DNA of 64,000 nt, from assembly GCF_020539505.1 (NCBI RefSeq), contig NZ_JACDXW010000001.1, positions 186,001 to 250,000 on the forward strand, read 5' to 3'. The notes below the pieces were generated by a model. The model did no database searches. It saw nothing but the letters and a program-made list of their open reading frames with translations, and was not told the DNA's origin. Below are positions 20,420 to 29,136 of this stretch, piece by piece. Both the position numbers and the translations under genes were made by a program. Positions within the stretch are counted from its first letter, which is position 1; the number at the start of each line of letters is the position of its first letter. This DNA comes from Mesopusillimonas faecipullorum (GTDB lineage: Bacteria > Pseudomonadota > Gammaproteobacteria > Burkholderiales > Burkholderiaceae_B).

Positions 20420-20557
20420 TCGCAGCTGATGGACAGACATTCCTTGGCGGTTTCCGCCCAAGGCGGTAAGTCGTGGCACTTCCGCTACTACTCGCAGGTC
20501 AAGCAGAAACGCATGTCCCTGGGCACTTACCCCATCCACGATGGTCAAATGGTTTGA
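20411..20557 (+). pseudogene. Fragment of a tyrosine recombinase (integrase) N-terminus
   Basis: One frame reads GGKSWHFRYYSQVKQKRMSL then GTYP, which matches the N-terminal arm-type DNA-binding domain (DUF4102) of P4-like integrases that usually begin next to a tRNA. Just upstream another frame reads LAADGQTFL, resembling the preceding strand of the same domain, which suggests a frameshift. The frame ends at a TGA (20555-20557), and no catalytic domain with the RHRY residues is present anywhere in the island. The similarity is recalled, not searched. Confidence 0.65.
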
Positions 20558-21119
20558 TCTGCTGGATGCTCTCAAAAAAATCGAGATCCGAGACGTCATG
20601 AATCGACGGTTGCGTCCGGAGGTCCGGGTTGAGCCCAAGTTGGTCAGAAGTAAGCAGTTCGACAAGACGAGGAAAGCAGAGTGGCGCAGGGCACCATACG
20701 CCTCGATCACCAATGTTGGCCAAGTGACTCTAGAGAAATGGCAGTTCGAGATGGACTTGCCGTACGAAATAATCCGGAACTCAGATCATCCGGAGAGGTT
20801 CGAAAGTCAGGATCCCATGGCTCATTTGGACTGGGTGGATGCTCACCGAGGTGTTGTGAGCCTTGTCCATGACGACAACAAGCACCTTGCACTGCGGATA
20901 CACTCTGGCGACCCTGATGTTGAACAGAACCGCCGACTACTCCACCCTGGTCAGACACTTATCCTTGTTGATCCGGAACGACCTCCGTTCATCGTGGTGG
21001 AGCTTGATCACTCGATCTGGCGAAAAATCAACGGGCGCTCCATTTTTTGGCGTCTTTTTCTGCACAATTCACAGCCGATCAAAGGTGAGTGGATCTTCGA
21101 CGAATGGTGTGACTTTTAG
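20541..21119 (+). CDS. Unknown island protein
   Basis: A 192-codon open frame overlapping the end of the integrase fragment. I recognise no family. It is soluble, with no signal peptide or membrane segment, and is rich in charged and aromatic residues (EKWQFEMDLPYEII, ALRIHSGDPDVEQN, PPFIVVELDHSIW). The start at 20541 is uncertain; an internal ATG at 20598 (MNRRLRPEV) is an alternative. It is probably cargo of the integrated element. Confidence 0.45.
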   Translation: MVKWFDLLDALKKIEIRDVMNRRLRPEVRVEPKLVRSKQFDKTRKAEWRRAPYASITNVGQVTLEKWQFEMDLPYEIIRNSDHPERFESQDPMAHLDWVDAHRGVVSLVHDDNKHLALRIHSGDPDVEQNRRLLHPGQTLILVDPERPPFIVVELDHSIWRKINGRSIFWRLFLHNSQPIKGEWIFDEWCDF

Positions 21120-21617
21120 TTATTACCTCCGAGGGCAACGACAGGTCATAGGATCGGCTGACCTCGGACACCGTCGTCTTGCCCTCGGTGTTTGTCAACA
21201 ATGATGTCCAACACCAGCGCACTCTTGTACTTTGCTGTTCATCGCGTGATACCTTAATCCATCTTCATGCCCATGAAGACCGGCTTGGAGGGCGAGTGCT
21301 CCAAGAAGGTTTTGAATTCGGGCTTGCTGATGCAGACCTTGGAGCGCTGGGTGGCTGCGCTCAGCAGAACCTCGCGAGCATTCCTGTCCGTGCGTATCAA
21401 ACAGCTTCTTGAGCGGCGCTGATGTAACGCATTCTATACAAGTCATTTTTTCTTCCTAAAAACTATTTTTCTCATATGGATGGCTACGATTTCAACACTA
21501 ACTGCGCAACACACAGAGTCATACACGAAGATCAGGGCAAACCAACCCATTCGAACCTATTGAACGAATCGAACGATTGAAGTAAGATGGCTCGTAGACT
21601 TGCACGAGGAGTCCGAG
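21120..21617. other. Island stretch without a clear gene
   Basis: About 500 bases between the unknown ORF and the antitoxin. The best frame is a 49-codon ORF at 21273-21422 (MKTGLEGECSKKVLNSG) with no recognised domain. The last ~100 bases are AT-rich and should hold the promoter of the toxin-antitoxin pair; AGGAG before 21618 is its ribosome site. Probably decayed cargo. Confidence 0.4.
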
Positions 21618-21869
21618 ATGCAAACCTTTACTGCCAATGAGGCAAAAACTCGATTCGGTGAACTGATCGACCGGGTGCAACGCGAACCGATTCAGGTCAC
21701 GCGGCGCAACCGGGTTGTCGGCGTTATGGTATCTGCGGAGGACTACCATGCAATGCGTGAGTTCTATGCAGATCGGCTGCGACGCACCTTGAAGCAAAGT
21801 GCCGAAGAAGCCGCCGGCAAGGGCTTGACAGACGAGAAGCTGGAACAGCTCCTGGCCGATGAGGATTGA
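21618..21869 (+). CDS. Phd/YefM-family antitoxin
   Basis: Antitoxin of 83 residues that should neutralise the overlapping PIN toxin and repress the operon. MQTFTANEAKTRFGELIDRV and RRNRVVGVMVSAEDYHAM are the usual Phd/YefM N-terminal DNA-binding fold, and the C-terminal half is the toxin-binding tail. The start at 21618 follows GAGGAG at good spacing; a start at 21600 in frame would lie before that site. Its last codons overlap the toxin start by 11 bp. Confidence 0.85.
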   Translation: MQTFTANEAKTRFGELIDRVQREPIQVTRRNRVVGVMVSAEDYHAMREFYADRLRRTLKQSAEEAAGKGLTDEKLEQLLADED

Positions 21870-22287
21870 GCGTGCTGTCATCGATACCAATGTTCTGATC
21901 AGTGCAGCGCTATCGCCCCGATCTGCCCCAGCGCAGATCGTGGACTGTCTTCTGCAACACGCTACGTTGGTGTTTTCACGAGAAACCTTCGAGGAACTTG
22001 AAACCAGGCTCTGGCGTCCAAAATTTGACCGCTATCTGGACATGGAGCGTCGGCGCCTGCTGTTGCATGACTTCGCTGCCGCGGCTCAGTGGATCGATTT
22101 GCCTGCGCCGCCCAGACTAGCGCACAGCCGCGATCCTGATGACGATGTGTTTCTCCATACGGCCCTACAAGGCAAGGCGGAATGGCTGATCAGCGGCGAC
22201 AAGGATTTGCTGGAGCTTCCACCGGCTGACTGGGGATTCGAAGTCCTGTCACCGGCTCAGGCTCTAGAGAAATGGCATCAAGAATGA
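21859..22287 (+). CDS. PIN-domain toxin (VapC-like RNase)
   Basis: Putative metal-dependent endoribonuclease toxin of 142 residues, of the PIN family paired with Phd-type antitoxins. Acidic residues expected in the active site are present: AVIDTNVLISAAL (first Asp), ETFEELETRLWRPKF, SRDPDDDVFLHTAL and ISGDKDLLEL. The ATG lies inside the antitoxin gene (11-bp overlap), so the two are translationally coupled. As an addiction module it may have stabilised the island after integrase loss. Confidence 0.85.
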   Translation: MRIERAVIDTNVLISAALSPRSAPAQIVDCLLQHATLVFSRETFEELETRLWRPKFDRYLDMERRRLLLHDFAAAAQWIDLPAPPRLAHSRDPDDDVFLHTALQGKAEWLISGDKDLLELPPADWGFEVLSPAQALEKWHQE

Positions 22288-22371
22288 GCTTTTTGGAAAA
22301 TGGCCAATCGAACAACTATTGAGCGTTCGCACACTCTTCCCCAGGTATTCCTCACTTTTTAAGGTCCTAGG

Positions 22372-22502
22372 TCGAGACTCGTTTCCCGCTCCAGATTCTA
22401 AAAAAAGGCCGAAAACTTTGTTTTTCGGCCTTTTTTTCGTTCAGCGACGTCTCCTGGCGTCCGCCTACAGCCACGCGATTTAAGGCCATTTTTGAGCTAT
22501 GC
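22372..22502 (+). repeat. Right 131-bp direct repeat (attR-like)
   Basis: Second copy of 20289-20419. It holds only the last 22 bases of tRNA-Gly plus the terminator and downstream bases, so it does not encode a tRNA. It marks the right border of the island. The following ~150 bp to 22656 show no recognisable gene. Confidence 0.85.
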
Positions 22503-22656
22503 GAGTGTCTGAAGGGGCGGGTTGCTGCGGATGACTTGATAGAGGAAGGACGATCGACCTCTTGAAGACGAGGTAGTGCAGAACTTGAATTCAAGACGGA
22601 AGACAGGAAGAATCGATTCCATGCTGGAATGTCCCTTGCATAGCGTTGAGCTGCTA

Positions 22657-23190
22657 TCACTCGGCTGTGCTCAGTGCAAGCAACTTCGACATCGTGTTGA
22701 AATTCCGAGTTGTCGCGGCAACGTGAAGCTTTCTCTCGATGAAATTATTGTTGGCTTTCAGATTGCTGTATTTCGTGGCGCACAACACGTAGGCCACATC
22801 ACCCAGCACACTGACTTGGTCCGGCGCATGACTCAGTGCATGAAAGGATTGCAACAGAGCATCGTCAGGCGATGCTTCAAGCAGAGTGAAATAGAGCTTG
22901 GCGGGGTCTTTCTCCCTGAATGGATTGTTCGCCATGACATCCCTGAAATAGGACGGTGACCGTGCCCATACTTTGATATCCCCGCCAAACTGCTCCTTGA
23001 TAACGCAGTGAACCAGACTCTCAAGGTCAGGCTGCTCCAGCGTAGTGGAAGCAATGACATTGCCGCTTTGGATATAAGTCCGTACGTCGTGCAAACCCGC
23101 TGCTTCTAGCGCTGCACGCAGAGGCGCCATCGGCACTTTGTTCTTTCCCATTGGCATCACGCCGCGTAATAAAATGATCTTTGCCTTCAT
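22657..23190 (-). CDS. DUF1697 domain protein
   Basis: 177-residue cytosolic protein of the DUF1697 family, function unknown. Hallmarks: ILLRGVMPMGKNKVPMAPLR and LHDVRTYIQSGNVIAST near the N-terminus, and later NFNTMSKLLAL. The start at 23190 (MKAKIILLRG) follows AGGGAG; the frame is open further upstream without family similarity. It lies just outside the right island border. Confidence 0.85.
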   Translation of the reverse strand: MKAKIILLRGVMPMGKNKVPMAPLRAALEAAGLHDVRTYIQSGNVIASTTLEQPDLESLVHCVIKEQFGGDIKVWARSPSYFRDVMANNPFREKDPAKLYFTLLEASPDDALLQSFHALSHAPDQVSVLGDVAYVLCATKYSNLKANNNFIERKLHVAATTRNFNTMSKLLALSTAE

Positions 23191-23392
23191 GACTCCCTGC
23201 CAACGGGTCGTGAAGGGTGGTAGTGGTCGAGGGTTCAGGCTTAAAAGGCTTCCATCATCCAGCACTCACCTCATAGTGGAATTTAACGATTAAATTTAAT
23301 CACAACCCACCAGGTTGAAAAATACAGCCAAGATAGGCCCACCGTCGCTAACAGCGGTAAACGAGAGTGGTCGCACCGTGACTCCCCTCCGC

Positions 23393-24664
23393 CTATCGGT
23401 ATACGGGGTGGCGGCGACACAGACTCACTACCTGTTCACGTACCCGGTCACGTATCGTCGTCGGGGCATCACCACTAGCCTCCTGCGCATCCAGTACGTC
23501 GCAGAGCCAGCCCGCAAGCTGCTCGCACTCCGCTACGCCGAAGCCACGCGTAGTCACAGCGGGTGTGCCGATGCGAAGTCCTGACGTGACGAAGGGCGAG
23601 CGCGGATCGTTGGGTACTGAATTCTTATTCGCAGTGATGTAGGCATCAGCCAGCGCCGCGTCCGCGTCCTTGCCGGTGTAGGGTTTGGCGGACAGGTCGA
23701 TCAGCATCAGGTGGTTGTCGGTGCCGCCGGAAACGATCTTGTAGCCACGCTGTTGAAGCACGGCGGCCATCGCGCGGGCATTGGTCACCACCTGCCGCTG
23801 GTAGGTCTTGAACTCCGGGCGCAGCGCCTCCTTGAAGGCCACGGCCTTGGCCGCGATGACTTGCATCAGCGGGCCGCCCTGGATGCCGGGGAACACGGCG
23901 GAATTGAGTTTCTTGTAGAAGTCTTCGTCCTGCCCCTTGGCAAGGATGATGCCGCCGCGTGGGCCGCGCAGGGTCTTGTGGGTAGTGCTGGTCACGACGT
24001 GGGCGTGAGGCAACGGATTCGGGTACTCGCCCGCCGCCACCAGACCGGCGACGTGCGCCATGTCCACCCAGAAGATCGCGCCTACTTTGTCGGCAATGGT
24101 ACGCATGCGTGCCCAGTCCTTGTGGCGCGAGTACGCGGAGAAGCCGCCGATCAGCATCTTCGGTCGCGTTTCCAGCGCGATGCGTTCCATCTCGTCGTAG
24201 TCGATCAACCCCGTTTCAGGGTCAAGACCGTAGGGCACGATCTTGTAGTGTCGACCGGAAAAATTGGACGGATTGCCGTGGGTCAGGTGACCGCCCTGGG
24301 CGAGGTTCATGCCCATCACGGTGTCGCCGGGATGGGTCAGTGCCAGGAATACCGCCGCGTTGGCCTGGGCGCCGGCATGGGGCTGGACGTTGGCATAGTC
24401 GCAATCGAACAGCGCCTTGATGCGCTCAATGGCGAGGCGTTCAGCCACGTCGACATACTCGCAGCCGCTGTAATAGCGTTTACCAGGGTAGCCCTCGGCA
24501 TACTTGTTGGTGAGTACCGAGTTCTGGATGCGCATCACCAGCGGGCTGGCGTAGTTCTCGGAGGCGATCAGCTCGACGTGATCCTCCTGCCGCCGTTCTT
24601 CGTGCCGCACGGCCTGATCCAGTTGGGGGTCGAAGTCGGTGAGAGTAAGCGCAGTGTCATACAT
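23393..24664 (-). CDS. glyA: Serine hydroxymethyltransferase
   Basis: PLP enzyme interconverting serine and glycine with tetrahydrofolate, cytosolic, 423 residues. Motifs: [55 protein letters not shown] and the PLP-lysine loop [19 protein letters not shown]. It starts 11 bp after yggS and is clearly in its operon. Codon use is more GC-rich than in the neighbours. Most Betaproteobacteria also carry a core glyA, so this may be a second copy tied to the MocR regulator. Confidence 0.95.
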   Translation of the reverse strand: MYDTALTLTDFDPQLDQAVRHEERRQEDHVELIASENYASPLVMRIQNSVLTNKYAEGYPGKRYYSGCEYVDVAERLAIERIKALFDCDYANVQPHAGAQANAAVFLALTHPGDTVMGMNLAQGGHLTHGNPSNFSGRHYKIVPYGLDPETGLIDYDEMERIALETRPKMLIGGFSAYSRHKDWARMRTIADKVGAIFWVDMAHVAGLVAAGEYPNPLPHAHVVTSTTHKTLRGPRGGIILAKGQDEDFYKKLNSAVFPGIQGGPLMQVIAAKAVAFKEALRPEFKTYQRQVVTNARAMAAVLQQRGYKIVSGGTDNHLMLIDLSAKPYTGKDADAALADAYITANKNSVPNDPRSPFVTSGLRIGTPAVTTRGFGVAECEQLAGWLCDVLDAQEASGDAPTTIRDRVREQVVSLCRRHPVYR

Positions 24665-24675
24665 GGAGGTTCGTC

Positions 24676-25515
24676 CTATGTTTGGGGTTCTTTGGATTTC
24701 AAGGATGGCGCTTCCTCAGTCGTCGAGCCCGTTGGCCAGTAATGGCTGTCGGGGGTGTCACGAGCGCCAAAAATGGCCTGTCCGACACGCACGACAGTGG
24801 CGCCTTCCTCAATGGCAATCTCGAAGTCGCCGGACATGCCCATCGAGAGCTCGTCCAGGCCGATGCCAGCAGGTGCCCTATCGCGCAGTTGATCGCGCAG
24901 AGTTCTCAGCAAAATGAAGCACTGGCGCACGCGTTCGGCCTCGCTGGAGAACAAAGCCAGCGTCATCAGCCCACGCACGCGCAACGCGGAAAACGAGGGC
25001 AATACCTGGATGAAGGTCGGTACCTCTTCTGGGGCCAGGCCGTACTTGCTGGCCTCACCGGAGGTATTGACCTGCACGAACACATCCAGCGACCGGCCTT
25101 CGGTTTGCAGGCGCCGTTCCAGCGCCTCGGCCACGCGCAGACTGTCCAGCGCCTGGAACTCTGTAGCGAAACGCGCTACCAGCTTGGCCTTGTTGGTCTG
25201 CAAGTGGCCGATGACCGACCATTGCAGGTCGGTCAAGTCCTGCATCACTTCCCATTTGCGGTAGGCCTCCTGCGGCTTGTTCTCACCCAGCATCCGGCAG
25301 CCTGCCGCATGGGCAAGACGTAGGCTCGCCTCGGGCTTGGTCTTGCTGACCGGCAGCAAGCGCACCGTTTCCGGGTCGCGGTCGACACGCCGACAGGCCG
25401 CGTCGATGCGCGCCCGTACCGTCGCAAGATTCTGCCGGAAGTCCTCAACCGTGACGGCCTCGGGATAGCGCCCGTGGCTATCGTGACGCGTCCGTGTATC
25501 GAAGGATGTTGACAT
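24676..25515 (-). CDS. YggS/PROSC-family PLP homeostasis protein
   Basis: Non-catalytic PLP-binding TIM-barrel protein (COG0325) that buffers pyridoxal phosphate, cytosolic, 279 residues from the ATG at 25515. Motifs: [10 protein letters not shown] (PLP lysine), [43 protein letters not shown] and [23 protein letters not shown]. The start follows GGAGTGA and overlaps by one base the stop of the truncated BenE-like gene (TGATG). It precedes glyA and is divergent from a MocR regulator, an association that fits PLP and glycine/serine control. Confidence 0.9.
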   Translation of the reverse strand: MSTSFDTRTRHDSHGRYPEAVTVEDFRQNLATVRARIDAACRRVDRDPETVRLLPVSKTKPEASLRLAHAAGCRMLGENKPQEAYRKWEVMQDLTDLQWSVIGHLQTNKAKLVARFATEFQALDSLRVAEALERRLQTEGRSLDVFVQVNTSGEASKYGLAPEEVPTFIQVLPSFSALRVRGLMTLALFSSEAERVRQCFILLRTLRDQLRDRAPAGIGLDELSMGMSGDFEIAIEEGATVVRVGQAIFGARDTPDSHYWPTGSTTEEAPSLKSKEPQT

Positions 25516-25712
25516 CAGTTCACTCCGACACCAATCGAAACCGACCACACCCATGAAGCCGTCAGCTCAGGGCGGAGACCAGCCATCTTGGCTGCCTGGA
25601 ACACCAGAATGAAGGTGCCGCCGTAGTTGACGATGACCGAGATCAGGCCGGCCACGACGGGGTGGGTGAGATCGTTCCAACGAACAGATGGAGATGAAGG
25701 GACGGGTGACAT
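25515..25712 (-). pseudogene. Truncated BenE-family (benzoate/H+ symporter-like) transporter
   Basis: 65 codons resembling only the N-terminus of BenE-type transporters: WNDLTHPVVAGLISVIVNYG, VFQAAKMAGLRPELTASW and VWSVSIGVGV. A full protein has about 390-400 residues and ~12 TM segments; this stops after two. The stop overlaps the yggS start. Presumably the rest was deleted, joining the 5' end to yggS. It may still be translated as a leader that couples to yggS. Confidence 0.65.
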
Positions 25713-25779
25713 GGGCTGATCGTGGCTCCCGGGAAAAATTTGGTGGGTTGAGTTGAGATGAACCTATTTATAGCCTTAG

Positions 25780-25803
25780 AATGGACTGATGTACCCATCC
25801 ATT
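25780..25803. promoter_or_regulatory. Inverted repeat in the mocR/benE-yggS-glyA divergent promoter
   Basis: AATGGA (25780-25785) and TCCATT (25798-25803) separated by 12 bases, 22 bp before the mocR start. The position fits an autoregulatory operator for the MocR protein; binding is inferred. Confidence 0.4.
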
Positions 25804-25825
25804 ATTCCAAAGAGATACAGACCAT

Positions 25826-27343
25826 TTGTTTAAGAGCGCGCAACTTGAGTCCGTCAAAGCCTGGATCGGCGATCCTGCGCATGGCGCCCTGCCTCTGCAT
25901 GTGCGAGTGCAGCGGGCCATTCGGCAATTGATCCTCGATGGTGCCCTTGATGTGGGCAGACCCCTGCCTGCCTCACGAGCACTTGCGAAGTCCCTGGAGG
26001 TCTCTCGCGATACGGTCGAGTCGGCCTACACCCAGCTGCACGCGGAAGGGTTCATCAAACGGCGGGTGGGCAGCGGCAGCTTCGTATCCGAGCGAACGCA
26101 GCACCTGAGTGGACGAGGAATATCCCGGCGCGCGGGCGTGAACCACGAGGTGCTGCCGCGCCTCAGTCAGCGAGGCAGCGCCATGCTCCAAAGCGGCGGC
26201 CTGCGTGATTTCCTGACGCCACGCCCGTTCGCGCCCGGCATTCCGGAAACGCGCAGCTTTCCACTACAGACCTGGGAGCGACTACAAAGGCAGGTGTTGA
26301 AAGAGCACGGCACGCAGGCGTTGCTGCACAGCCCGCCACAAGGCATGGAGCCGTTGCGGCGAGCCATTGCCGATTACGTCAATCTGGAGCGTGGCGCACA
26401 CGCCACACCCGAGCGCGTGCTGATCCTGACCAGCTCCCAACAGGCATTGACCTTGTGTGCCAGTGTGCTGCTCGATGCCGGCGAACGGATATTCATCGAA
26501 GACCCCGTGTATCACGGTGCGCGCAAGGCATTCGATGCGGCAGGATTGGCGTGTGTGCCGGTGCCGCTGGATGCGGATGGCCTTCGGGTCGAGTACTTGC
26601 TTGAGGCGACCAAGACACCTGGTGAGTCGCCCAGGGCGGTGTTTCTGACGCCATCGCACCAGTTCCCTACCGGCGCAACGCTGGCGCTGGACCGGCGGCT
26701 GGCGGTGATCGAATGGGCCAAACAGAACGAGAGCTGGATCATCGAAGACGACTACGACAGCGAGTTCCACTACGCGGGCAAACCCACCGCCTGTGTGCAG
26801 GGACTCGATCCGCATGATCGGACCATTTATATAGGCACATTCACCAAATCACTGTTTCCCGGCTTGCGTATCGGCTACATGGTACTGCCGCCGTCATTGG
26901 TCACGCCCATGACTGTAGCCCGCACCTTACTTGATGGGCACAGCGCGCCGATCCCGCAGCTCACATTGGCGCGCTTCATCGAGGGCGGCCACTTCGGTGC
27001 CCATGTGCGCACCATGCGTGCTACCTACGCGGAACGGCGGGACGCGCTGGCGCGGCTGGTGCGCCAGCACTTGGCCGATTTCGTGGAACCACGCGTGCCG
27101 ACCGGCGGCATGCAAATGCCCTGCGTGTTCATCCGCGACATCCCCGAGCGCGAAGCCGTGGAGTCGGCGCGCCGGGCCGGAATCGACCTGCTGGGGCTGA
27201 CGGCGTTGCATGCGTCGAACCGGCACAAGGCGGGTTTCCTCATGGGGTTTGCTGCCCATGCCCCGCATGAATTGGAAATCGCCGTCAAGAAACTTGCCAA
27301 GGTATTGCGCGCACTGTGCCCTGCTCGCCAGGAAGGCGGCTAA
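25826..27343 (+). CDS. MocR-type transcription regulator (GntR HTH + aminotransferase-like domain)
   Basis: PLP-binding regulator of 505 residues. The GntR winged helix occupies residues ~20-95 (LHVRVQRAIRQLILDGAL, RALAKSLEVSRDTVESAYTQL), followed by a fold-type I aminotransferase domain from ~130 with VFLTPSHQFPTG, IIEDDYDSEFHY and the PLP lysine in YIGTFTKSLFPGLRIGYMVL. TTG start at 25826. Divergent from benE remnant-yggS-glyA, which it most likely controls in response to PLP or an amino acid. Closest known functional type is PdxR/MocR. Confidence 0.92.
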   Translation: MFKSAQLESVKAWIGDPAHGALPLHVRVQRAIRQLILDGALDVGRPLPASRALAKSLEVSRDTVESAYTQLHAEGFIKRRVGSGSFVSERTQHLSGRGISRRAGVNHEVLPRLSQRGSAMLQSGGLRDFLTPRPFAPGIPETRSFPLQTWERLQRQVLKEHGTQALLHSPPQGMEPLRRAIADYVNLERGAHATPERVLILTSSQQALTLCASVLLDAGERIFIEDPVYHGARKAFDAAGLACVPVPLDADGLRVEYLLEATKTPGESPRAVFLTPSHQFPTGATLALDRRLAVIEWAKQNESWIIEDDYDSEFHYAGKPTACVQGLDPHDRTIYIGTFTKSLFPGLRIGYMVLPPSLVTPMTVARTLLDGHSAPIPQLTLARFIEGGHFGAHVRTMRATYAERRDALARLVRQHLADFVEPRVPTGGMQMPCVFIRDIPEREAVESARRAGIDLLGLTALHASNRHKAGFLMGFAAHAPHELEIAVKKLAKVLRALCPARQEGG

Positions 27344-27453
27344 CGAGAATGCGTGCGGCATGGCTGTGTTCCTGGCCCAGGCGCTTGCCTTGATGGGACT
27401 GGCCTACCTGCCGCCCGCCCAGTGCATCAATGTAAGCAAATCGAATGCCCTGA

Positions 27454-27481
27454 GACGTAAGGGCTCAATCCGCCTTACGTC
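27454..27481. terminator. Perfect hairpin between mocR and the EamA gene
   Basis: GACGTAAGG (27454-27462) pairs with CCTTACGTC (27473-27481), a perfect 9-bp stem with a 10-base loop between two converging genes. No T-run, so it is a plausible but unproven terminator. Confidence 0.45.
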
Positions 27482-27486
27482 GTCGC

Positions 27487-27921
27487 TTAGCGCTTGAAGG
27501 CAAGCAGGAGAACACCGCCGGCGACCATAGCAATGCCGGACCATTCACGTAGCGACGGTCGCTCCCCCAAGAATGTGAATGCAAACACGGCAACCAGGAC
27601 CAGACTAAACTTATCAACAGGCGCCACCTTGGAGGCGTCGCCTAGTTTGAGAGCCCGAAAATAACATACCCAAGACGCCCCTGTCGCCAGGCCAGACAAT
27701 CCAAGAAATAGCCAGGTCTTAGGCGAAAGCTCTAGGGGATTGGCCCATTTACCCGTGTAGACCACGAACACAGACAGTACAACGATAATTATCACCGTAC
27801 GGATCAAGGTGGCTAGATCCGAATCGACGTCTTGAATACCAATCTTGGCAAAAATGGCGGTTAGCGCCGCAAAGACGGCAGATAAAAGTGCCCAAAAAAA
27901 CCACCCGGTAGATGTCGCCAT
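27487..27921 (-). CDS. Small EamA-type membrane protein
   Basis: 144 residues, a single EamA (DMT) repeat with about five TM segments: WFFWALLSAVFAALTAIFAK, TVIIIVVLSVFVVYTG, TWLFLGLSGLATGASWVCYF, VAPVDKFSLVLVAVFAFTFLGER and IAMVAGGVLLLAF. Half-length EamA proteins of this kind are common and probably act as homodimers; the substrate is unknown. Start at 27921 (MATSTGWFF) chosen because the sequence before it (MAARLPRVLQ) is not hydrophobic and lacks a better ribosome site. Confidence 0.8.
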   Translation of the reverse strand: MATSTGWFFWALLSAVFAALTAIFAKIGIQDVDSDLATLIRTVIIIVVLSVFVVYTGKWANPLELSPKTWLFLGLSGLATGASWVCYFRALKLGDASKVAPVDKFSLVLVAVFAFTFLGERPSLREWSGIAMVAGGVLLLAFKR

Positions 27922-28043
27922 ATTATCCAAACCTTGTAAGACCCGTGGTAAACGGGCAGCCACACTGCACCGCGCGATTATGCACCGGCCAGTAAGTCAA
28001 CTCGTGTGGGCAGGTGCAAATCCAATAGGGTGGCTACAACATT

Positions 28044-28098
28044 TTGATATTAAATTGATAAATAGTTGATAGTTTCTTGTTTGTAACTGTTCTACCCT
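28044..28098 (+). promoter_or_regulatory. TTGAT-array promoter A (dedA remnant / first two-component system)
   Basis: TTGAT at 28044, 28055 and 28066 and TTGTT at 28077, all exactly 11 bp apart, then TACCCT (28093-28098) 16 bp after the start of the last half-site. There is no proper -35 box. It matches promoters B and C closely. The 11-bp direct-repeat geometry is typical of OmpR/PhoP/PmrA-type response regulators, so autoregulation by the encoded regulator is likely. Confidence 0.7.
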
Positions 28099-28201
28099 GT
28101 CGTATACGAACATAGCACGTGATGATGCGTTCGTTGTCGTGCAAGGTCGATTTCTGACGCAACAGCCATCCAACCACAATACCTTAACGATAATATTATC
28201 T

Positions 28202-28438
28202 ATGCTGAGCTTGATACTTGACTGGTTCCTTCATCTCGATACACACCTTGGCGAATTGGCAGCGAATCATGGGACCTTTGTCTACCTGGCACTGCTAGGT
28301 ATCGTGCTGCTGTCTTTGCTGCCAGGCGTCATCAGTAAAGTGGGACGCTCCATAGGAGCGAAAGAAAGAAAAGAAAACGCATGGACAACGGCTACACACT
28401 CAACAGAAAATCACACTAGACAAGCGATATGTCCCTAG
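28202..28438 (+). pseudogene. DedA-family membrane protein with large internal deletion
   Basis: 78 codons. The first part (ILDWFLHLDTHLGELAANHG then TFVYLAL) is the typical DedA N-terminus. It continues in frame directly into LGIVLLSLLPGVISKVGRS, which resembles the C-terminal TM of DedA proteins. About 130-150 central residues, including the conserved acidic and arginine residues needed for function, are missing. It lies under promoter A and overlaps the start of the response regulator by 10 bp, so it probably was the first gene of that operon. Confidence 0.6.
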
Positions 28439-29136
28439 AGCGCTCAATACGGATGCTAATCGTCGAGGACCACGCGGGTCTGGCCACCAACCTGCTGGAA
28501 TTCTTCGATAACAGCCGATATGTATTAGATTTTGCCTCCGACGGCCTAACGGCCATTCATCTGATCGCCACCAACGAATACGATGTCATTATTCTGGATG
28601 TCATGCTTCCGGGGCTATCTGGATTTGAAGTATGCCGACGCATTCGTAGTGATATCCATTGCTCGACTCCAGTCATTATCATGACATCGAAAGATCAACT
28701 GCAAGACAAGGAAGAGGGCTTTACCGTTGGTGCGGACGATTATCTTGTCAAGCCATTTAATTTACGTGAATTGCAATTAAGAGTAGACGCGCTATATCGA
28801 CGCAAAGCTGGATTTTCCAGAACCCCCGAAATCGGCATCCCGGGAATCCACTTTAATCCCGGCACGTTTATGGTACGCACCGACAATGGAAAACAGCTCG
28901 AACTATCAGGCATGGCAGCACGCATTTTCGAGGAGCTGATCAAGGCATACCCCAATTTTCTTTCATATACTGAACTTCAAGATCGGGTGTGGGGCGAGCG
29001 CGAAGTCGATATGAATACGCTGCGCACCCATGTGTACTCGCTTCGCAAGCTGCTGCAAGATACGTTTCAGTATCCGATGATCAAGACCATGCACGGACGC
29101 GGTTACAGGCTTCTTACGCCACACCAAGACAGCTGA
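28429..29136 (+). CDS. OmpR/PmrA-family response regulator (system 1)
   Basis: DNA-binding response regulator, 235 residues. Receiver domain residues ~1-120 with the acidic pair E13/D14, phospho-acceptor D57 (IILDVMLPG) and K108 (DDYLVKPF). The C-terminal winged helix (residues ~135-230) ends MIKTMHGRGYRLLTP. It overlaps the histidine kinase gene by one base. Position downstream of promoter A suggests that it binds the TTGAT arrays; system 2 is the other candidate. Confidence 0.93.
   Translation: MSLERSIRMLIVEDHAGLATNLLEFFDNSRYVLDFASDGLTAIHLIATNEYDVIILDVMLPGLSGFEVCRRIRSDIHCSTPVIIMTSKDQLQDKEEGFTVGADDYLVKPFNLRELQLRVDALYRRKAGFSRTPEIGIPGIHFNPGTFMVRTDNGKQLELSGMAARIFEELIKAYPNFLSYTELQDRVWGEREVDMNTLRTHVYSLRKLLQDTFQYPMIKTMHGRGYRLLTPHQDS

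Noticed and set aside
22367-22660. 97-codon minus-strand ORF across the right repeat
   Set aside because: Runs through the terminator and the tRNA scrap of the repeat; the protein has no family features. Part is a copy of the antisense frame at the left repeat.
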